Positions 56,076 to 64,000 of a stretch of 64,000 nucleotides of DNA are shown here, in pieces. The DNA lies in assembly GCA_009801085.1 (NCBI GenBank), contig VNWV01000006.1, forward strand, positions 682,001 through 746,000. The letters are read 5' to 3'. Origin of the DNA: Lasiodiplodia sp. COLG20. Taxonomy: Eukaryota; Ascomycota; Dothideomycetes; Botryosphaeriales; Botryosphaeriaceae. How positions within the stretch are numbered: position 1 is the first letter of the stretch; the number at the start of each line of letters is the position of its first letter. Made by a program: the position numbers and the translations under genes. Below the pieces are notes generated by a model. The model did not search any database. It saw only the letters and a list, made by a program, of their open reading frames with translations, and was not told the origin of the DNA.

Positions 56076-58547
56076 TCACACAACCGCCACCAACAACCCC
56101 AGCACCGCACCCACCAACCCACCATCAACGCCCACCAGAGCAGCCGCCCCCGTCGACGACGCCGCCGCCGTCGCACCACCACCGCTCCCACCCAACCCCG
56201 AATTAATCAACCCGCCCAAACCACTACTCGTCGAAGAACCCCTGCTCGCCGTCGCCGTCGCCGTCGCCGTCGTCTTCGTCCCTCCCGCCGTCTGCACGAC
56301 GACCGTCTGGCCCGCCGCATTCGTCGTCAACACCAAGGTCGTCTTGCTTCCTGCATCACCGACCGTCACCGTTCCGCCTAGCGTCAGCGTCTGGCCGTCG
56401 TAGACGTAGGCGGTGCCGTCGACGGGCTGGATGGTGGTGCCGTATATGACGAGCGGGGGAGCTGGCGTCGTTTGTGCAGCGGCCGCAGCCGCAGTCGCAG
56501 CCGGTGCTACGGTCTGGACGACGGCGCCGTTAGCGACAGCGACTGTCTGGCCAGCAGCGTCAGTGGTCAGGGCGTAGGTGGTGCCGGCGACGGTGATGGG
56601 AGCGCCGCCGGGGAGGAGGGTTTGGCCGGCGATGACGTAGGCGGCAGAGCCGGAGGCGGCGACGATGGTCTGGCCGTCGGCGAGGGTCAGCGGGGAAAGC
56701 GGGACGATGGGAGGGGCGCCGGTGATGGCTGGAGTGGTGTAGGGGATGGTGGAGCTGCCGACGATGACGATGGGGGAGCCGGCGGCGTTGGTGGTCAGGG
56801 ATATGACGGTGGCGGAGGGCCCGGTGCCGAGGGTGATGGGGGAGCCGGGGGAGACGGTTTGGCCGGAGATGATGTATGCGGTGCCGGAGGGCTGGATTGT
56901 TTGGTCGCCGATGGTGAGGGCGGGTGGTGAAGGAGATTGTGCGGCGGGAGCAGCGGTGGGAAGAACGATTGTGCTGCTGCCTCCGATGACCACTGCAGGG
57001 GGTTGAGGAAGTTGATTGTTTTGCTGACCATCCTGAGGCGCAGGAGCGACGGCGGTGGGCACGGAGATTGGAGTATTATCAATCACGGCCGTCTGTCCTG
57101 CCGTGAGAGTCGTTGAACCTACAACTACAGCAGGGATAGTGGTGCTTGTTCCGGAAATAACGGTCGGGATGGCAGTGGGGACAACAGCCACAGAAGTGGT
57201 TCCTACTGGAATATTCGTACTTGGAGGTGCCGGGGTGCCCGCAGGTGGGTTATCCACGACGCTCTGAGCGGGTTGCGCGGGTATATTTGTTGGTGGTGCT
57301 CCTCCGTTCGAAAGGTAACTTCCAATGAGAGAGCCGATGACTCCACCTATTCCGCCGTCCCCAGCAGTGGTCGTGCCAGGAGGCTTTATGACGGTCCCAA
57401 CTTCAGTGGGAGGGACGGTGGTAGGCTCGGGCTCGTCAAGACTCTGTGGCAACTCGGTATGCGCTGTAGGAAGCACAGTTGTAATGGACAAGGAAGGTGG
57501 CTGCACGGGTGCAGGGAGTTCAGTGTGTGCGAACCCCGGTGCGGATGTCTCATCTGGAGGAGTTACTTCTGCAGATTCTTCTGTATGAGCGGTTGAAGTA
57601 GCGTCAGTTGGCGGTGTTACTTCCGCAGACTCCTCTGTATGAGCAGTTGAAGTAACGTCAGTTGGAGTTGGTCCTTGGACAGGTACGGAGGTCTCGATGT
57701 GTGCGGTCTCAGCGGTTGTTGTCTCTCCGTCTCCTTCATACGAAACCGATGTAGTAGTGAGAAAAGCCGCTGTCTGGCCAGTCAGAACTGGAGCCCAGTC
57801 CTCAGGTAGGCACAAGGAAAAGGCGGCTTCGTCGGTAAAGTGAGAGGAAATGAAATCATCACGCGGACCACCAGCATCTTGCCGGATGCAATCCCAGTTC
57901 AGGCCTCGCGGGTCACCGTATACCGGACCAGTCGCCTTGGGGGGCATTGGGGGCAGCGTTGTATAAGATGACCAGAAGGCGTTAAAATCAGGATGCGATC
58001 TGAAAGTTACTGCTTCACCTCCTGAATCGGAACATATCGTGCCGGTTGCATTTGCTGCGGTAGTTGGCAAGCGGCCACTCCAGCTATAGGTTGATCCATA
58101 GTCGGCAACGACGCTCGGAAAGGGTAGCATGGTCGTGGTACCATGATAATTCACGGGGCAGAGGCGGGTGCCGGCCTCATTGGTTGGAGGCAGAGTGTAG
58201 CCATCGGGCAAGTCAACGGTACTGGTAACATATCTGGTTGTGTTTCGGACGGTGTTGATGATGGTAATGACGGTGGCATATGTGATGTTCTGAGTTACTT
58301 CGTTGGTGTACCATGATACGGTCCAGAACCATGGAGGTCTGACTCTGCAATCGGCTTCGCAACTGGGGGCTGGAGTTGTTACGGGCGTGGTAGCGGGCGA
58401 AGTGCCGTTCGGCGGTGCAGCTACGAGAATAAGCCATTGTTCGTGAGACAAGAGTCAGTGTCGGAATGTCTTACTCTGCTGAGGAAAAGCCCCCACGCAG
58501 GTACAGGCGACGGCCAGGACGGCCAACGCTTGTGTGGCCAAGCGCAT
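56076..58547 (-). CDS. Secreted, probably GPI-anchored Ser/Thr-rich repeat protein
   Basis: Exons 58547-58475 and 58420-56076 (54-nt intron, phase 1) give 805 residues. Exon 1 codes a signal peptide (MRLATQALAVLAVACTCVGA). The N-terminal part has Cys pairs (SCEADCRV, LCPVNYHG) and WFWTVSWYTNEVTQ. The middle is Thr/Pro-rich with two 18-residue repeats (STAHTEESAEVTPP). The C-terminal half repeats a module of about 60-70 residues three times: a GTAYVI-GQTL core, then PITV and LTTNAAGQTVVV. The end, a Gly/Ala/Ser stretch and then GGLVGAVLGLLVAVV, fits a GPI-anchor signal. A wall or surface protein is likely; no catalytic motif was seen. Confidence 0.82.
57559..57666 (-). repeat. Two tandem 54-bp coding repeats
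   Basis: Two adjacent 54-bp units with several substitutions code the STAHTEESAEVTPP-type repeat of the surface protein. Confidence 0.85.
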
Positions 58548-59505
58548 GGTGAACGATCGACGTGTGGGGCAAAAATTGGCAAAGCACAAAAAAGAAGAAA
58601 CGAGAGACGCGCTCGATTCAAAGGTGGAGAGCGAGCGAGCTACTAGAGAGTGGACAGCGCAAACTATGCTTAACCGTCGCTAGTGCAGGCGGATATGTGC
58701 CTGGGCGTCAGCAGCCACATGGCGACACACACAGCCGGGACATGGGCCGACTGGACAGTGTTAGTGGCTAGGCGAGTGCCGGTGTGCTGATGTTTCGGCC
58801 ATTTTCAGCTGCAAGCTGGAGGCGAGAGAGTCACCTGCGTGGCATGAAGCGGCAGGTCAGAGAGTCTGGACAGCAAAAATTCTATCATGCAATCGAATCC
58901 TTCCGGAATTGCACCTCAACGGGAGTGGATTTGCGCGACGCCAATGAACAGGGATTTAGATCAAGAGGCGCTGCGGAGGAATATGGGGGCGGTTTGAGAG
59001 GATCATCTCCGGACGCCTGGACGCTTGGCAAGACTGGTGGTTGCTGCGCCGCGCGAGATGCGTTCGACGACGCTCTGAGCGGTGGTATTTTCAGAGCTGC
59101 AGCCTCGCAGCCAAAGTGGCGCAGGTCACACTGCGAAGTGTTGGCGGTGTGGTGTAACAGCTTTTCGGCAGGAACGAGGAACGGAAGCGCCCAAAATAAG
59201 TGAGCTTACCGCGCCGACCAATGGCACGGTCCCGCCCAGGCGCCCTGCCGGGGCCAAGCTCAGCACTATCCTCCCGGTGCGGGCCTCTCGCACCGCCAGT
59301 ACCGTTGCACCGCTAGCACCGCGATGCCTGCTCGACGGCCGTGAAGTATGCGCGCAGAGCCACTTTTGGGGCCTGCTCGCCCTCTCTCCTCCCTCGGATC
59401 GCACCCATGTCGCCATCGCTCGTTTCCCCCCGCGCATCTCGTGTTTGCTGATCCTCAAGCCTAACATTCGCTTCCGTGCGCGACCTCCTCCAGCCTCCGT
59501 ACATC
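58548..59505. promoter_or_regulatory. Divergent upstream region of two surface-protein genes
   Basis: 958 bases separate the two start codons. Frames inside it lack motifs. The 3' half is C/T-rich, as in fungal leaders. Confidence 0.5.
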
Positions 59506-61437
59506 ATGAATCGTCTCCTTGCCCGGCTGCTGCTCGTAACAGCGCTGCTGGGCGCCGCAGAAGCCGCCGACACGCCCGAGCCCATTTCGTTACAGCCTAC
59601 GCAGTACTGGTATGTTTCAGACACCACTTGTGCGCACTGTCTCTGACCACCGCCTTGCTTCAGGGACGGAAACGACGGACCTTGGTCGACTTTCGCTTTT
59701 ACCATTGGCACCCCCGCCCAGAGCCTGCATCTCTTGCCAGCAACCGGCCAGTCCGCACTATGGCCAATCCTTCCCGAAGGTTGCTTGAACGACGACCGCG
59801 CCACCAACGTCTGCCAGGATGATCGCGGTGGGGTATTTCTCATCAACCAATCCTCCACCTGGGTCGAAGAGGGGATATATTCGTTGTCAACGCTGTGGGT
59901 CGAGCAGCAGCTGGGCGTGGGAGAGGATGCGCGCGGTCACTATGGCTTCGATACCGTTGGATTGGGGTGGCCGTCGTTTGGAATGCCGTCGCTGGACAGC
60001 CAGGTCGTGGGAGGAATCGCCGACAAGACCATCTACGAAGGAGTCTTTCCCTTGAGTGCCCGCCCGGTCAACTTTACCGACCTCAACAACCCCCATTCCA
60101 CCGTCTTGCAGACTTTGGTCAACAAGTCGATGATTCCGAGCTCTTCCTGGTCCTACACTGCCGGCTCTTACAACAGGGTCCCCAAGATTTACGGTAGCCT
60201 AACCCTCGGCGGGAAGGACACTAACCGCTACGAGGACAACGACATTAGCATCCCGTTCGGTTCTGACATCTCCCGGGACTTGCTCTGCGCTGTCCAATCA
60301 GTGACGACCAATGTTAGCTCATCGCCGCTGCTGTCGACCCCCAACTACTGGTACATCGACTCGCTTGTTGCGTCAATGTGGTTTCCCGAGGATGCGTGCA
60401 CTGCTTTTGAAGAAGCATTTGGAATTACATGGGACGATGATTATTCCATCTATCTCATCAACGACACCCAGCATGAGACCCTCTTGGAACAGAAGGCCGC
60501 CATAACAATCACCATTGGAGCCAACACGTCTACGAGCGACACGGTCGACATCGTCCTGCCGTATGAAAGCATGGCTCTGAATGCCTCATGGCCCGTCTAT
60601 CCGAACGCCACTCGCTACTTCCCTCTGAAGCGCGCCGAAAACGACACGTCGTACACGCTTGGCCGCGCATTTCTGCAGAATGCCTACGTCATCACGAATT
60701 ACGAAACACAGACTTTCTCCGTTCACCAGGCCCTGTTCCCGGACTCAAGCGCGCAGAACATTGTCCCAATCGAGGGTGTGAACAGCAAAAAAGATGACGG
60801 GTCCTCGCTCAGCGCTGGTGCCATCGCCGGAATCGCAGTCGGATGCGCCGCCGTCGTCGCCATCCTGGCTCTAATCTTCTGGCTTGCCTACCGCCGCAAG
60901 AAGCAGAAGCAAGAAAAGGCCGCCTCCGACGCCGCTGCCGCCGCCGCCGCTGCTGCGGCTGCCGAAGCGCCGCCCGCGCCCAAGGAAGAGAGGCCAGAGA
61001 ACGAAATGGACGCGGGCGCCGACGGCCACGTGCCCGGCGGCACGGGCGTCGGCAACAAGACGGAGCTGGAGGGCGAGGGCGCCAGGCACGAGATGCAGGG
61101 ATCCGACACGACCAAGGTGGCCGAACTGTACGGCCTCGAGGCCCGCAAGCTCGCCGAGATGGAGGCCCAGGCTACCCCGGTCTATGAGATGGCGGCGAAC
61201 GAGGACGTCTTGCTGCCCGAGCTCGAGACGCCTAATCAGGGCGCTACGCCGAGAGCGCAGACACCGCATGCGGAGCTCGAAGCACCTCACGAGTCGAGGG
61301 TGGCCGTGATGCGGGAGAGAGAAAGACAGCAGGCCACTGAGGAGAGAGAAAGAGAGCAGGAAACTGGAGCAGGAGAAAGACAGCAAGAAGCTGGGGAGAG
61401 AGAAACACGGCAGGAAACCGAGGAGAGTTCAAAGTAG
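59506..61437 (+). CDS. Membrane-anchored pepsin-like protein, catalytic Asp missing
   Basis: Exons 59506-59609 and 59664-61437 (54-nt intron, phase 2) give 625 residues. A signal peptide (MNRLLARLLLVTALLGAAEA) is followed by a pepsin-A1-like lumenal domain (about 36-390: DGNDGPWSTFAFTIGTPAQ, then ILPEGC, DTVGLGWPS, GGIADK, IYGSLTLGGKD). Where active pepsins have D-T/S-G, residues 61-63 read ATG (LLPATGQSALW). The second site reads YIDSLVASM near Asp267 in place of DTGT/DSGT. The protein is therefore probably not a protease of the usual mechanism. One membrane helix (about 419-443) with a YRRKKQ stop is followed by an Ala/Glu-rich cytosolic tail with ERERQQATEERE repeats. Fungal relatives of this class with altered active sites are known; their function is unclear. 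Many NxS/T sites suggest glycosylation. Confidence 0.85.
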
Positions 61438-62271
61438 AAATATTTAATTAGCGGCATGGCGTTCTTTTCGGATTCGAGATGGTGGGGTGTCAGTTGGAGC
61501 CTTTTTGGGTGTGGAAAGATGACGATTTGGTAACTGCATGTTGATTTTCAAGAGATATCCCTCCTTGCTATTCTCCTCAATTCAAGAACTCGTTTTGGTA
61601 CAGTCTCATCTTTCTCCAATCCTTTGCTTGTCTTTCAGTCGGGTTTGCTGCAATTCTCACTTTGCCTTCCCTCCATCAGCCAAGCCTTCATCCTGCCAAG
61701 CCAACAAACCACCAAAACGGTTTGCCATGGCCAAACACCGACGGAGATGGCACAACCCAGCCGAGGACCTGCTCATTGTTTTTCCGCTAGCAGCATGTTC
61801 GTCAAGCTGTTCACCACCAAACGAACTCGTCGCTTCCCACCAGTCCTTTCTCCCAGCCATCCGCTCCCGCAAGCGGCCCGCCAATGCAGATGGCCAAGCA
61901 CATATCCAAGCTCCTTTGTCACCATCACGCCTCTTTTCTCCTCCTTCACCCGTGGCTCCTCTTCCCATCCTTTTCTGTCTCGCAACCACGCCACGGTTAA
62001 AACTGGACGGCCCTTCTAGACTTACGGTTCTACCCGCGACTGTTTCTCTCCTGAGACGGCTGCCACTCTTCTCTTGACCATCGTTTCACGCGGCCTGCCT
62101 TTCCGCTCCCGACGACGGTAGAGAAAAGCGTGTTCCCGTGTGTTTGAGGCAGCGTCATCCGCGTGTCCCACCGCTGGTCTGAGACAGTTGTCCAGGAACC
62201 AGACCACGCATCTGCCTCTTCGTACAACTCGGAACGCATAAGACTCACCAGCAAACCCACCACATCCCACG
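61438..62271. other. Gene-free stretch
   Basis: The 3' flank of the pepsin-like gene and the C/T-rich upstream region of the last gene. A 179-codon frame at 61538 has leader-like composition and is not called. Confidence 0.5.
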
Positions 62272-63737
62272 ATGTCCGGCGGTACAATTTTCGCTATGGC
62301 TTTGCCGTGAGTCCCCTCCTTTCACACTGCACTAGCTTACCTCAACTATCATCGCCGCCTCCCCCCTCGCAAACACTGCATTTCCCATATATCTAAACAG
62401 AAGAGGAATGATGAATCCTTGCTGACGTTGCAAACAAACAAACACAGTCCAAGCCTCGACCCCCTCAACCCGCTCAACCCCTACAAAGGCTTCTACGGCT
62501 GCGGCGGCGGCGCTGCCTACGCTCCTCCTGCTCCAGCCGCTCCCGCTCGCACGGTGCCACCGTCCTTCGCTCTTCCTCGCATCATCACCCGCACCGTCAA
62601 GACGCCTGATACCGAGCAGCAGCACAACACCGACGACGACACTGAAGCCGAAGCCGAAGTCGAACTCGGCACCGAGCCCACCGACGCCGGCGGCCGTGGC
62701 AAGTCGACAGGCGGACGCGGTGGTGGTGGTGCACGCGGGCAGAAGAGTGGGGGTGGTAGTGCCCGTGGCGGTGGCGGCAATAAGAGTGGGGGCTGGGTGG
62801 GGAGGACGATGCGCCAGGGCTCCAGGGCTCAAGGCGGCGGCGGCGGCGACGACGATGGAGACGACGATGGGGACGACGGCTGGAAGCGTGGCGGGCACGG
62901 CGCGGAGACGATAACAATCGAGCTGTGGGACAAGGAGAGCACCACAGACGAGGACTCCGACTCCGACTCCGACGACAAAGAAGAAGAAGAAGAAGAAGAA
63001 GAAGAAGAAGAAGAAGAAGAAGAAGAAGAGGAAGAGGAGGAGCAAGGTCCGCCTGCGAAGAAGGCGAAGAAGGGCAAGGGCAGGGCCGTCACGTTTGCCG
63101 CGGACGTGATCAGCAAGAACAACAGGCCCGGCGGCAGGTACTTTGGCGCGATCAAGCATGCCAAGTGGACGGCCGACAACCACCCGCCGCCGCCGTCGCG
63201 CCGCCCGGGCATGCCGCCGCCCGTGCCGGTCAAGGACCGCGTCGCGCCGTGGGGCGAGACGTGGGCAGCCGACCAGATGCCGTCGTTTGACTTTGGCGAG
63301 ACCATCTTCGCGGGCGCGTATCAGAGCGCGCAGATTACGGCTGATCTGCTTGGAGGTACGTTTTTCTTGTTTTTTTGCTTTAAGGGCTTCTTCCCGACTG
63401 AGGATTATCCCCGATCGCCACGTGGGAATTCATGCATGTCGTAAGGCTGATGGCTGATGTTTTTTTTTCTTATATGTTTTTAGGCCCGACGGGCAAGACA
63501 CCCAAGATGCAGCCCCCGGAATCGCTCCCGTGGAAGACGCGCTTCGAATTGCCTGAGCCGAAGGACATGCCGGCGATGGCAAAGCGCGATGCTGAGTTCG
63601 AGAAGGCTGGCGTCTGGAAGCTGACCAAGGAAAACGTGCCGGCGTTGTTCGAGAAGAAGGGCGCAACGTTGATGTCGATTTTCCCGCAGCACTCGGACTG
63701 TAACTCGAACAAGAAGTTCACGGTGTCATTGGTGTAG
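62272..63737 (+). CDS. Acidic low-complexity protein, function unknown
   Basis: Exons 62272-62306, 62448-63355 and 63484-63737 (introns of 141 and 128 nt; phases 2 and 1) give 398 residues. It starts MSGGTIFAMALPPSLDPLNPLNPYKGFYGCGG. A Gly/Arg/Ser-rich part resembling RGG boxes follows, then an acidic Asp/Ser stretch and a run of more than twenty Glu residues. A basic nuclear-signal-like patch (PPAKKAKKGKGR) comes next. The C-terminal half looks folded and conserved in tone (YFGAIKHAKWTADNHPP, WAADQMPSFDFGETIFAGAYQSAQ, GPTGKTPKMQPPESLPWKTRFELPEPKD split over the last intron, ATLMSIFPQHSDCNSNKKF). No family was recognised. Probably a nuclear protein, by composition only. Confidence 0.68.
62980..63027 (+). 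repeat. (GAA)16 microsatellite in coding sequence
   Basis: Sixteen uninterrupted GAA units followed by GAG codons code the poly-Glu run of the protein at 62272-63737. A pure triplet run of this length is likely to vary between strains. Confidence 0.95.
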
Positions 63738-64000
63738 TGGTTCTTAGGCTGGAAAGCTTATCGCAGGTGGAGGTAATGATAGATTGGTGTGTGGCGTCTT
63801 TTGGGTTCCGTCTTGGATGAAAAGGGAAAAAGATGTATGTAAGACTAGGGAAGAGGAACGCGTTCATTGGCCAGTTTTCAAAGATTTTAGTCGTCCAGGA
63901 ACAGTCGATTGTTTATCTGCTTTCTGTTAGCAATACCACTTACTTTGAGGCGTTAGAAGTTGGAGTCGATGGGCCAATGATCCGAGCGTCATGCGCGTAT

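Noticed and set aside
58784..59203. 139-codon frame in the divergent surface-gene promoter
   Set aside because: No motif, no start context, and it lies in a region expected to be regulatory.
1..64000. CRISPR arrays, bacterial operons or insertion sequences
   Set aside because: The DNA is eukaryotic with spliceosomal introns; no regularly spaced repeats or transposase genes were seen.

Overview
The window is nuclear DNA of a filamentous ascomycete (Pezizomycotina). The evidence is short GT-AG introns (about 45-200 nt) with CTRAY-like branch sites, GC-rich coding DNA beside AT-richer spacers, intron-bearing tRNA genes, and fungus-specific families (HET domain, fungal rhodopsin-like 7TM, But2 C-terminal domain, NACHT-ankyrin receptors). 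A class such as Dothideomycetes is possible but cannot be fixed from this window. An EZH2/KMT6 gene implies that the organism has Polycomb H3K27 methylation, which some fungal lineages have lost.

Layout. 0.3-0.7 kb: an orphan first exon of a NACHT-receptor-type gene. 2.6-4.4 kb: a secreted GH17 glucanase fused to a But2 C-terminal domain. 6.2-6.6 kb: a possible 90-residue three-exon gene. 7.6 kb: tRNA-Asn with intron. 8.7-10.6 kb: an MFS drug or amino-acid transporter. 12.0-12.7 kb: a small membrane-anchored coiled-coil protein. 13.6-17.5 kb: a tightly divergent pair, a WD40 protein (DCAF7/WDR68/AN11 type) and phosphopantetheine adenylyltransferase. 19.0-20.6 kb: an F-box protein. 22.0-22.9 kb: a single-pass membrane protein. 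23.9-28.9 kb: a divergent pair, the kinetochore scaffold Spc105/KNL1/Spc7 and ribosomal protein uS17. 29.5-34.0 kb: a KMT6/EZH2-type histone methyltransferase with a GC-AG intron in its SET domain. 35.1-39.3 kb: a hydrolase-NACHT-ankyrin receptor gene broken by two in-frame stops. 40.2-44.1 kb: Rad2/XPG nuclease. 44.1-46.2 kb: a HET-domain protein. 46.7 kb: a tRNA with an intron of about 44 nt. 47.3-49.2 kb: a rhodopsin-like 7TM protein. 51.0-51.6 kb: an unknown protein. 52.5-54.2 kb: a SANT-like/zinc-finger gene with an in-frame stop and a 27-bp inverted repeat at its 3' end. 55.0 kb: tRNA-Pro with intron. 56.1-61.4 kb: two divergent cell-surface genes, a probable GPI-anchored repeat protein and a membrane-anchored pepsin-like protein without its first catalytic Asp. 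62.3-63.7 kb: a protein with a long poly-Glu tract.

Functional themes. Housekeeping genes (coenzyme A synthesis, ribosome, kinetochore, excision repair, Polycomb chromatin) are interspersed with accessory genes linked to self/non-self recognition (NACHT receptor, orphan receptor exon, HET) and to the cell surface. The accessory genes carry the broken reading frames. The housekeeping genes are intact. Exon borders were placed by hand from splice consensus, frame continuity and family motifs; no alignment or RNA data were available.
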